Under the pieces are notes generated by a model, which was given only the letters and a program-made list of their open reading frames with translations, did not search any database and was not told where the DNA came from. Shown piece by piece: positions 16,266-24,285 of a DNA stretch of 46,216 nt (position 1 is its first letter; each line of letters begins with the position of its first letter). The stretch is from CAYMUR01 sp964393615 (GTDB taxonomy: Bacteria > Planctomycetota > Planctomycetia > Pirellulales > Pirellulaceae). The translations under genes were made by a program, and so were the position numbers. Location of the stretch: assembly GCA_964393615.1 (NCBI GenBank), contig CAYMUR010000034.1:1-46216 (forward strand), written 5' to 3'.

Positions 16266-17846
16266 TTAGATGCTTTCAGCTGGCTGATTAGTCGGTTGTA
16301 GGCTGGAATCTCTTGGTCGTGATAAATTTTCGAACACCTCGGACGGGGGAGGTGGAAAAAGAAAACTTGCGCAGTATCCGACGCTCATGTTTACCATGGC
16401 AGATAGGCCAGCGATCCACATCCAATTGAACCAGTCCAGGACGGGTTTCTCCCAACCTTTGACGCCTGGGACGCCATTGAACAGCAGTGAAAAAGTGATG
16501 CCTGCCACGGCTCCAATAAGGACACCTGGAGTGTTGGTTCGTTTTGACAGCATTCCCAACAGGAAAAAGCATGGCAGTGGTATCGCGATGATATTAAACA
16601 ATTTCTGCATGGCTTCCGTCGCTGTGTTTGTGCCCTGGTTGTGGAGTTGCCACAGTGAAAAGAGTGTCAGGCTGACACCAAAAAATAAAATGAGTACCTT
16701 GGCACTGAAGAGCAGTTGTTTTTCTGACGCATTTTTCATCCAATGGCGTCGAAAAAAATCGTTGACGGTAACGCTGCCCATGGAGTTTAGTGCAGAGTCC
16801 AAGCTCGACATGAGTGCCGCTAAAACGCCAGCCATAATCAGGCTACGAAACATGGTTGGCAGCTGGGTCACGACAAAGTCAGGCAGTACTTGGTCTGTGT
16901 GTGTGATTGCTTCTTTGAGCTCGGGGTGTTGGGCATAGAAAGCCACAAATCCCCAGGAAGCAGGCAAGGAAACTGCAGAAAATAACAGCAGCCATATAAA
17001 GCTAATATACAATGATTTTCGCATCTCGCGTTGGGAACCAGTGGCATGCAATCGCTGGACATGGGTTTGTTCTGCACCGACGGTCAAGGCGACATAAATT
17101 CTGCCGAATAGCAGTACCCAGATCGTTGCTTCGACTTGCATATCACGTTCGAACGAGATTAACTTTGTGTGGGGATATCCGGTCTCAGCCGAAATGGTAT
17201 TCGACGCGATGCGGTAGATTTCTAAAGGTTGCCAGTCGAATAATTGCAGCAAAGTAACCAGGATGACGGCATAGCCCAGAAAGAAGACGACGAATTGGGC
17301 GACATCTGTCCAGATAACCGCCCGCAACCCGCCCAGCATCGTGTAGAACGTACCGAGGCTTGCGATGACGATAATGCATACGGTTGCATTGAAGCCAGTG
17401 ACCTGTTCAAAGCCTATTCCAGCGGTTTTCAGGGCGGTTCCCACCCAGGCAGTACAAAAGGCCAGGAACAAAATGGAGCCGATGTTTCGTAGGCCGGGAT
17501 GGAACCGCATTTCGAGGTATTCGTAGATCGAGAAGACCCGCAAGCGGCTCCACAGAGGCACCCAAAGGGCCACCGTGATGGGCACGGTAAGGAGCCCAAG
17601 AATCGGACCGACGAGTAAGGTACGACTGTCTTTTGAAAACACCCAACCCGGTCCCGCCAAATAACTGATTGGACTCAGACTCGTTGCGAGGATGGAGATG
17701 CCAACGGCCCACCAGGGCACGGTACCACCCGCATGGAAATATTCACTTAAGGAATTTTGACGTCGCGAAAAATAAATCCCCAGACTGACGATTGCCAACA
17801 GGTAGATCCCGATCACAGCATAGTCAATGATTTCAAATTTTGGCAT
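16266..17846 (-). CDS. Sodium:solute symporter (SSS family)
   Basis: This 526-residue protein is built of hydrophobic helices typical of the 13-TM LeuT-fold SSS transporters. N-terminal features are YFHAGGTVPWWAVGISILATSLSPIS and the GLTVPIT-type third helix region. The conserved helix carrying the sodium site is AALMSSLDSALNSMGSVTVNDF (residues ~350-371). The substrate, a small organic solute, is imported with sodium across the inner membrane. It lies in a minus-strand series of catabolic genes (M81, enolase superfamily, BKACE upstream; ThDP enzyme downstream) and is the obvious uptake system for their substrate. The closest recognisable family groups are sialic acid, sugar and carboxylate symporters; sequence alone does not decide. 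Confidence 0.9.
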   Translation of the reverse strand: MPKFEIIDYAVIGIYLLAIVSLGIYFSRRQNSLSEYFHAGGTVPWWAVGISILATSLSPISYLAGPGWVFSKDSRTLLVGPILGLLTVPITVALWVPLWSRLRVFSIYEYLEMRFHPGLRNIGSILFLAFCTAWVGTALKTAGIGFEQVTGFNATVCIIVIASLGTFYTMLGGLRAVIWTDVAQFVVFFLGYAVILVTLLQLFDWQPLEIYRIASNTISAETGYPHTKLISFERDMQVEATIWVLLFGRIYVALTVGAEQTHVQRLHATGSQREMRKSLYISFIWLLLFSAVSLPASWGFVAFYAQHPELKEAITHTDQVLPDFVVTQLPTMFRSLIMAGVLAALMSSLDSALNSMGSVTVNDFFRRHWMKNASEKQLLFSAKVLILFFGVSLTLFSLWQLHNQGTNTATEAMQKLFNIIAIPLPCFFLLGMLSKRTNTPGVLIGAVAGITFSLLFNGVPGVKGWEKPVLDWFNWMWIAGLSAMVNMSVGYCASFLFPPPPSEVFENLSRPRDSSLQPTNQPAESI

Positions 17847-18373
17847 GGCGCTGAAAAATAATGAAAAGCGTTAGCATGTGGGATGGGAGATGTTGTTTGT
17901 ATTGCTCCAGGCAGGTGACTTCACCATTTCGGTGGGTGGATCCGCCAAATTCCGAGTTGTATTGCATGACTCATCGGCGACAGGCTGGTTCAAATTGCTG
18001 CTGGCAATGGAAAATTCACGAAAAGAACAGGGCGTTATTTTACCAGAGCATATATTGGTAGGTAGCCGGTGGAAATCCAACGCAATCCTGCCAGGGACGA
18101 CAACATGCTAAATGCTGGGAAAACAGAGATCAAGAGACTCCCTTTAAAAAAAACGACCACCTGGGTTAAGGAATGATTGGCTCTTTGACGCGACAGACGT
18201 GGAAAAGTGCTTCGTCGCACCCCGCACCGTTGGAAATTTGCAGGGTCTGGTGATGACTTTTACCCTGCTGCTGCTCCGGTCGTCTGGAGGAGCATGAGCG
18301 AGTGGGCTGTCCTCTTTTCGTTTGATCGTCTTTTGCCAGGCTCCAGTCGGATACAGGGAACGACCTGGCGAAG
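17847..18373. other. Intergenic region, no feature recognised
   Basis: These 527 bases lie between the M81-family gene and the symporter gene. Small frames on both strands have no protein-like character, and I see no repeat or clear terminator. Confidence 0.5.
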
Positions 18374-20032
18374 CTAGGATCTGCTACGTAAAACGTGTGG
18401 CTGCCAATCGGGAAAAGACTCATTCAAGGGAAAATAGGGAGGTGCCATCTTCTGGTAATGCAAAGGTTGCACGCTGGCTGGTGTTGGGCCAGGTGTGTCG
18501 AGAATGAGCGACTTTCGTGCGATGTTGGCATAGCCCAGGTGGTAGTTCATTGGGTTTTTTACGACGACGAACTTTGCCTGATGCGGGTCCATTCCCAGCG
18601 AACGATATTGTTCGTCAGCCCAATCATAAGTAGCGTGACTGGCGATCAGAATTTGCACCTGTCCGACTTGAAATACGGCGGCTGGGCCCATGTGGGCTGT
18701 CGTTCCTTTCCAAATACCACCGCTGTATTCAAAGCTGCCGTCAGATAAACCAACAATATTGCCAGTCCAAGTTGCGGGTTGCCCCCACCTTGGGTCGAGT
18801 CGGTGACCGATGGTCAGTGTTACTTTTCTTCCTATCCCTGTGCGGTGGCAGTTCGTTGCTGCTTCGGGGTCGACAACCATGGCGCAGGATGGCGAATCCA
18901 AATTGGCTTGGACCAAGGCTCGAGCCGTGGCAATACTGTCCCCGGCAGCACCTCCTCCAGCACAATCAGCAGTTTCCACCAGGAGGACTGGTCCTCCTGG
19001 TACGGTGAGACCTTCACGAATGGCTGCCTCCGGTGTGTAGAGTTCGGGCTCCAACTCTGCCCGGCGTTCCCAGTAAAGATCTGCAACCTGCCGGGATAAG
19101 CGGATAGCTTGATCGATGTTATTGTCAGTAACGACCAGGGCGCCGCCACCCATTTTTGCAAAATCGAGATAAGGATGTGTCATTGTAAGAGCGGTCGCGA
19201 TCACACCGGGCAACTGCTTGAATTCACGGGTCATCTGCGCAAGTTCTGGAAATGCTCCCTTTCCTTCCGTTTGTCCCCGGCAGCCACCGACCAGCACGGG
19301 AGCTTTGGCCAGCGCCATGGTGGGGCGGTAACGACCGGATATCAAGTGATTCAGCAGCTTCGCACCTCGTTCACCTGTCTCGAAGGAATCACGGTGCGGA
19401 TAGGTTTCCCAGGCAATCAATGCATCGGCGCTGTGGATCATGGGCTCGCTAATATGGGCGTGCATGTCGAGGGTTGCCACGATCGGCACCCTATCACCGA
19501 CTGTTGCACGAACCGATTCCAACAGGTCGGCTTCCAAATCAAACGCCGGGACGGGGAAACAGCTACGAGCCAGCGCGTTCCCTGTTGTCGGGCCGGAGGC
19601 GCCGGCGGCAGAGTTCGCAGAACGGTTATCGGCAAGCCGTGGAGCTTGTAAAGTCGTTTGTCTGTTTGCACCTGAGTCATGGAATGTATCGAGTACGGCG
19701 CCAGCACCGTGTAACGCCAGCAGTATACCGTCGAGTGGCAGTGAGGCAGTCATGGAATGAAGTAATTCTTGTTTCAGCGTTTCATAACACTCGGGTGTAA
19801 CCGGTCCACTGGGGCAGGCGCTAGCGACCAGCAACGGTTGAATATGACTCCGACTGGCGGAAAGGGCTGACAACATGCCCCCGACGACACCGTTAGTCAT
19901 TGTTAATACGTCCCTGTTTCGCTGCAATTCACATTGTTCAAAACGCGCTAAATCAGCGGGAACACCGCCAAATTGGTTGCATTCGATAAAAATGGATCCG
20001 ACCGCGATGCGGCGAGGTACGGTTGGTGTCAT
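18374..20032 (-). CDS. M81 family (MlrC-like) metallo-hydrolase
   Basis: This 552-residue homologue of microcystinase C has the N-terminal DUF1485-type region (RRIAVGSIFIECNQFGG), the metal-binding segments ATLDMHAHIS (Asp189, His191) and WETYPHRDSFETG (His213), and the C-terminal domain with LLVETADCAGGGAAGDS. The family hydrolyses small amide or peptide-like substrates, and in environmental bacteria most members have no known substrate. An insert of about 50 residues rich in Ala, Ser, Asn and Thr (residues ~114-167) separates LHGAGAV from DLLESVRATVG, where relatives have only a short loop. Neighbours are an enolase-superfamily gene upstream and a symporter downstream on the same strand, consistent with catabolism of an imported compound. 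The ATG at 20032 has no clear ribosome site. Confidence 0.85.
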   Translation of the reverse strand: MTPTVPRRIAVGSIFIECNQFGGVPADLARFEQCELQRNRDVLTMTNGVVGGMLSALSASRSHIQPLLVASACPSGPVTPECYETLKQELLHSMTASLPLDGILLALHGAGAVLDTFHDSGANRQTTLQAPRLADNRSANSAAGASGPTTGNALARSCFPVPAFDLEADLLESVRATVGDRVPIVATLDMHAHISEPMIHSADALIAWETYPHRDSFETGERGAKLLNHLISGRYRPTMALAKAPVLVGGCRGQTEGKGAFPELAQMTREFKQLPGVIATALTMTHPYLDFAKMGGGALVVTDNNIDQAIRLSRQVADLYWERRAELEPELYTPEAAIREGLTVPGGPVLLVETADCAGGGAAGDSIATARALVQANLDSPSCAMVVDPEAATNCHRTGIGRKVTLTIGHRLDPRWGQPATWTGNIVGLSDGSFEYSGGIWKGTTAHMGPAAVFQVGQVQILIASHATYDWADEQYRSLGMDPHQAKFVVVKNPMNYHLGYANIARKSLILDTPGPTPASVQPLHYQKMAPPYFPLNESFPDWQPHVLRSRS

Positions 20033-20166
20033 GTGGCGGGTGAGGAGGCGAATAAAAGTTGACCATGTAACATGAGGGGCATTCGAACTTTGCCATGCAG
20101 TGTCGATTGGTCGAAACGTAATTCTCTGAATGGCAAGTAATGCTTTTCGATATTGTCGTGGAGCGT

Positions 20167-21357
20167 TTATTCCAGTGGTTCGAACTCTCCTACCGGATGG
20201 TAGAACTGTTGTCCAAAGATCATATCGGAATAGTGGCCCTGGGGGACTTGTAGCGGACGGGACGTTTTCAGCTGCTGGAGGACCTCTTCGTTCAGTTCGA
20301 TTCCCAAGCCCGGTGCGTCAGTCAGCTGTAACTGGCCGTCCTGAACACGGAGAGGTGTGACCAGTAATCTGTCCACCAAATCGTTTCCGGTCTGGTCGAT
20401 CTCGACAGTCAGGGCATGTTCTAGCGATGCCGCGACATGGGCATTGGCGACAACAGCAATCGCATCGCTCCAACTGTGAGGTGCGATTTTCAATTGTGCC
20501 TCTGCAGCGTGTTGAGCAATACGGCGCAATTCCGTGATACCTCCACAGCGACTGGCATCGGCTTGAACGATGTCAACGGCACCACAACGTATGAGCTCGT
20601 CAAAGCCCTGGACGCCAAATTCGTTTTCGCCGGCCGCCAACGGAACAGCGACGCTGTCGCGGAGAAGCTTGTATTGTTGGATCTCTTCGGGAACAAAAGG
20701 TTCTTCGAACCAGAATACCTGGTTTTCTTGCAACACTTGTGCCATGCGGCGGGCTACCGGCAGGCTGTAACGCATGGATGCGTCGACGATCAGGTCGTGG
20801 TCAGGACCGATGGCAGCCCGTACGGTTTCCACGGCAGCGATGTCGTATCGTTCACTGCGACCTAATCGCATCTTCATGCGCCGAAAACCGTTTGCCAGGT
20901 GTCGCTCGGCTTCTTGTTGAAGTCGATCTGGTTCATTCCAGAGCAGACCGCTGGCATAGGCAGGACAGGAGGAGCGGTCCCCGCCACAGAGTGCCCAGAC
21001 AGGTTGGCCGACAAGCTTGCCATGTAAATCCCAGAGCGCAATATCAATGGCGCCCAGTGCGGACATGGCGGCGCCCTTGCGACCATACCAACGCGTCAGT
21101 CCGTACATCTTTTCCCAAAGTTCCGAGATAGGGCGCGGGTCTTCGCCCTGCAGCATCGGGGCAAGATGGTCCTGGATAATGAGACAGGCGAGCGCCGGGT
21201 GTGTGTAGGCTGATCCCACTCCTGTTTGTCCCTGGTCGGTGTGCAGGCGTACCAGGGTGGTGACGCGTGCCGTACAGGGGCCGCTGGTTCCGATAAATCC
21301 CTGGCCTTGGGGATAGGAGTAAAAGAGGTTGATGACCTCGATGTGTTCGATTTGCAT
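20167..21357 (-). CDS. Enolase-superfamily (mandelate racemase/muconate lactonizing) enzyme
   Basis: This is a 396-residue protein from ATG 21357, where the family N-terminus (MQIEHIEVI) begins; an in-frame extension to 21510 encodes an unconvincing basic peptide. The capping domain is followed by the TIM barrel with all expected residues. KMR (Lys162, Arg164) sits where mandelate-racemase-group members carry KxK or variants. Metal ligands are Asp192 (VDAS), Glu218 (WFEEP) and Glu244 (AGENE), and the Asp267/His294 pair (QADAS, APHSW) is the second acid-base. This combination fits a sugar-acid dehydratase or an epimerase acting next to a carboxylate. The substrate is unknown. It sits between a BKACE gene and an M81 gene on the same strand. 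Confidence 0.88.
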   Translation of the reverse strand: MQIEHIEVINLFYSYPQGQGFIGTSGPCTARVTTLVRLHTDQGQTGVGSAYTHPALACLIIQDHLAPMLQGEDPRPISELWEKMYGLTRWYGRKGAAMSALGAIDIALWDLHGKLVGQPVWALCGGDRSSCPAYASGLLWNEPDRLQQEAERHLANGFRRMKMRLGRSERYDIAAVETVRAAIGPDHDLIVDASMRYSLPVARRMAQVLQENQVFWFEEPFVPEEIQQYKLLRDSVAVPLAAGENEFGVQGFDELIRCGAVDIVQADASRCGGITELRRIAQHAAEAQLKIAPHSWSDAIAVVANAHVAASLEHALTVEIDQTGNDLVDRLLVTPLRVQDGQLQLTDAPGLGIELNEEVLQQLKTSRPLQVPQGHYSDMIFGQQFYHPVGEFEPLE

Positions 21358-21560
21358 GTTCCCATTTCGTGTGGTGAGTGGTGAACGTTGAAATGCCCTG
21401 TGGGGTGGTCGGCGCGGCACGTTGTGGTGCTGGGTGATTTCGTGTGATTTTCCAGGCAAGTCAGATGACTTGTGAACGAGACCAGAGGCTGGTTTTATTC
21501 GCCGGCTCAAGGAGGGGTGTGGGGGGCCTGTTTGATTAGGCAGTACGGCAAGCCTGGCTC

Positions 21561-22493
21561 TTAAAAGTTGATATGGTCAGCACCCTTGAGCGCGAGTAAC
21601 TGTCGTACCTCGGTAGGTGTAGCAGCTTCGAGTGACAGTTCATGGAGAATGGCCACGATTTTGGCGACTTGTTGGGCATTTGTTTCGGCCATGACCCCTT
21701 TGGACAGATAAAGATTGTCTTCCAACCCGATTCGGACATGGCCTCCCATGATGGCCCCTGTGGTGACAAGATTCGTTTGGTGTCGACCTGCTGCCAGGAT
21801 GGACCATTGGTAGTCACTTCCAAAAAGTTTATTGGCGATCCGACGCATGTGAACCAGGTTCTCGACGTCTGCTCCGATGCCACCTAGTATTCCGAAAATA
21901 GTCTGGATGAAGAAGGGAGGTTCCGCGATACCGCGGTCCACCATATGAGCCAGGTTATAAAGATGACCGACATCGTAGCATTCGAATTCAAACCGGGTGC
22001 CGCAGCCCTTGCCAATCCGTTCCAAGATGATTTCGATATCGCTGAAAGTGTTTCGAAAAATAGCGCTGCGAGACTTTTCCAGGTAGGCAGCTTCCCAGTC
22101 ATGTTGAAAATCTTTGAACTTGTCCAGTGCAGGGTAGAGACCAAAATTCATCGATCCCATGTTCAGCGAGCACATTTCCGGTTGTAAGGACAAAGGTCCT
22201 TGTAAGCGTTGTTCGACCGTCATGTTTTGGGCCCCACCTGTCGTCACGTTAATGACCGCATCCGTTCCGTTCTTAATGACCGGCAGGAACTGGCGAAAAA
22301 TGTCAGGATCGGGTGTCGGACTGCCGTCACTGGCGTTCCGTGCATGCAGGTGCAAGATGGAGGCACCGGCTTGGGCAGCACCGACCGCACTGTTGGCGAT
22401 CTCTTCAGGGGTGATGGGCAAGTGAGGTGACATGGTGGGGGTGTGAATGGAGCCAGTCACGGCACACGTAATAATGACTTTGTTGGTGCTCAT
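21561..22493 (-). CDS. Beta-keto acid cleavage enzyme (BKACE, DUF849)
   Basis: This is a 310-residue full-length BKACE. The opening KVIITCAVTGSIHTPTMSPH, the zinc ligands in HLHAR (His48, His50) and the later glutamate in GLEDNLYLSKG are all present, with TGGA and SLNMGSMNFG between. The family condenses a beta-keto acid with acetyl-CoA and releases acetoacetate plus a shortened acyl-CoA. Known substrates include 3-keto-5-aminohexanoate and dehydrocarnitine. The residue corresponding to Glu14 of the lysine-fermentation enzyme is not Glu here, so a different substrate is likely. It is the first gene of a seven-gene minus-strand series, 203 bases ahead of the enolase-superfamily gene. Confidence 0.92.
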   Translation of the reverse strand: MSTNKVIITCAVTGSIHTPTMSPHLPITPEEIANSAVGAAQAGASILHLHARNASDGSPTPDPDIFRQFLPVIKNGTDAVINVTTGGAQNMTVEQRLQGPLSLQPEMCSLNMGSMNFGLYPALDKFKDFQHDWEAAYLEKSRSAIFRNTFSDIEIILERIGKGCGTRFEFECYDVGHLYNLAHMVDRGIAEPPFFIQTIFGILGGIGADVENLVHMRRIANKLFGSDYQWSILAAGRHQTNLVTTGAIMGGHVRIGLEDNLYLSKGVMAETNAQQVAKIVAILHELSLEAATPTEVRQLLALKGADHINF

Positions 22494-23062
22494 GGAAAAT
22501 ATTTCTCTGCGAGGGATTTGGGGCCAGTGTAATTGAGTGATGTGGCTGTTTTTTTGTTTGGTCTGCGCTGCAGAGGTGATTTACGAAGAATCTTCCCAGG
22601 CTGGTGTTGGAAAGAAAGATAAAACATTTTGCTGATCAGTCTCCACGTACTGTCACCAATCATAGGTTGTTAGCTTCCACTTTTGCAAGCACTGCATTGG
22701 CTCGCCGAATTTTTACTGGATCGTATGGGTGCTAATAATCACAGGTAAAATCATTTTCAGCAACCTACAAAGAGTGCGACATGCGGTAATCAAAGCTGCC
22801 TGTCTGTATGTCTGATGGAGTGCAAGAGTTCGTTCCTCTGTGGAATTTTGGTCACTGGGTTGGTTTCGCAGGCCTGCTTGTATTCTTTCCATGCAGCAGT
22901 GTTCAGCGGGCCGCCACGTGTTGAGAGTTCCCTTCGGTGAGGATCTCCTTGGTCGTTCAGGGGGAATTCGAGTAGAGCAAGCTTGTTCTACTCGGCACAC
23001 AGTATTGTCCGTAGTTTGTGTCCCAGGTATGGTATAGTGGATGTTCCATTGGAGGACCTGTG
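22494..23062. other. Divergent intergenic region
   Basis: This region lies between the divergent BKACE and WD40 genes and must hold promoters for both. The notable element is a long palindrome at 22969-22994. GGAGG at 23051-23055 is the ribosome site of the WD40 gene. A 95-codon minus frame (22713-23000) is not convincing as a gene. Confidence 0.55.
22969..22994. promoter_or_regulatory. 26-bp near-perfect palindrome upstream of the WD40 gene
   Basis: Two 13-base arms (CGAGTAGAGCAAG and CTTGTTCTACTCG) pair without a loop, with a single G-T mismatch, centred on AAGCTT. It lies 69 bases before the WD40 start codon. The zero-length loop argues for a dimeric protein-binding site and against an RNA hairpin terminator. 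No known regulator can be assigned. Confidence 0.5.
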
Positions 23063-24142
23063 ATGGTACGATCGAAAATGCTCTTCTTGCCAGAAAGTGT
23101 GTGCTTTCTGTGGTGGCTGATTGTCGCGTTCCATGTGGGCATGTTGCCAGCTCGGTGTGACCAGTTGGTGGTCACACCCGAGGGACAATTGAGCCACGAG
23201 CAGACGTTGCCTGGCCATACAGACGTCGTCCTCGACGTGGTGTTTTCGGCGGATGGAAGGAATCTTGCTTCTGCCAGCCGTGATGGGACGGTTCGGGTCT
23301 GGGACTGTAGCTCACTCGCTTCGACCGCAGACGTTGAGGGCGCAAGAAACTTGCCTGTGACGGTTCTGTGTGGGCATGAAGACTCTGTTTACAGTGTACG
23401 TATCTCAAATGATGGACAACTCCTGGCAGCAGCCAGTTGGCAGGGAGAGGTACGCATCTGGCGCCTTCCGTCTGGCGAGCCACTTCAGACGTTCCAGGCG
23501 CACACGATGGGGGTGACGTGTGTGGCATTTTCTCCCGATTCGCAGACGCTGGCCACCGGAGGTGCTGACCGAACGGTCAAGCTGTGGAGTGTGATGGACG
23601 GACAATTGTTGGGCACGCTCGAGGGGCATACCAGTGGCGTTCTGCATGTCGCATTTTCATTGGAGGGTGCGCTGGCATCTGCCGGAATGGACACTACGAT
23701 AAAGCTATGGGACCCGAACGATCTGAAAATTGTCAGAACGTTGACGGGACATGCAGGTGGCGGCGGAAACTTTCCGCATGCCGGCTATGTGAACGGTATT
23801 GCGTATGCACCGGATTCGCAAAGGTTAGCGTCAGCAAGCCATGACCACACTGTGCGTTTGTGGAATGTTCTCGCGACGGAAGAGGAGTCGCCTGTCATGT
23901 TGATCGGTCATACGAACACCGTAACGTCGGTTTCTTTTTCTTTGGTCGGCGACCGTATTGCATCAGGAAGTGTTGACCGGTCCATTCGATTGTGGCGTGG
24001 TGACACAGGGGAAACGATGAGGGTCCTTGCCGGGCACACGGCAGAAGTGACGGCGGTGGCATTTTCACCTGAAGGCGAGTGGCTCGCTTCGGCAAGTTTT
24101 GACCGGATGGTTAGACTATGGAAAATGGAATCAGACGATTAA
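23063..24142 (+). CDS. Exported seven-bladed WD40-repeat protein
   Basis: This 359-residue protein runs from ATG 23063, chosen because GGAGG lies exactly seven bases upstream and the N-terminus then forms a signal peptide or anchor (MVRSKMLFLPESVCFLWWL to LPARC). The remainder is seven WD40 repeats, each with the GH start and a W-D/R/K end (for example PGHTDVVLDVVFSADGR to VRVWD, and AGHTAEVTAVAFSPEGE to VRLWKM). They make one complete beta-propeller. Repeat five has a glycine-rich insert (TGHAGGGGNFPHAGY). WD40 propellers are protein-interaction platforms. It ends 143 bases before the DUF1592-group gene on the same strand, and in planctomycetes such repeats are often fused or linked to PSCyt1 proteins. 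The probable location is outside the cytoplasm. Confidence 0.88.
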   Translation: MVRSKMLFLPESVCFLWWLIVAFHVGMLPARCDQLVVTPEGQLSHEQTLPGHTDVVLDVVFSADGRNLASASRDGTVRVWDCSSLASTADVEGARNLPVTVLCGHEDSVYSVRISNDGQLLAAASWQGEVRIWRLPSGEPLQTFQAHTMGVTCVAFSPDSQTLATGGADRTVKLWSVMDGQLLGTLEGHTSGVLHVAFSLEGALASAGMDTTIKLWDPNDLKIVRTLTGHAGGGGNFPHAGYVNGIAYAPDSQRLASASHDHTVRLWNVLATEEESPVMLIGHTNTVTSVSFSLVGDRIASGSVDRSIRLWRGDTGETMRVLAGHTAEVTAVAFSPEGEWLASASFDRMVRLWKMESDD

Positions 24143-24285
24143 CGAATCCACCTGGCAGAAGTGTCAGGCAAGATATCTCTGGCTGGAGAGGTTTGGGACC
24201 GTGTTCCCTGACGACCAGCTGCCGGTTTTTAGTGGCGAAAAACACGCTGCATGCGAGGGGCCTGTTGTCGGGAAATAAAAGGATC

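Noticed and set aside
19109..19651. 180-codon plus-strand frame
   Set aside because: It is fully antisense to the M81-family gene, whose metal-binding motifs are intact.
22713..23000. 95-codon minus-strand frame in the divergent spacer
   Set aside because: It has no ribosome site or domain, and it runs through the palindrome and the WD40 promoter region.
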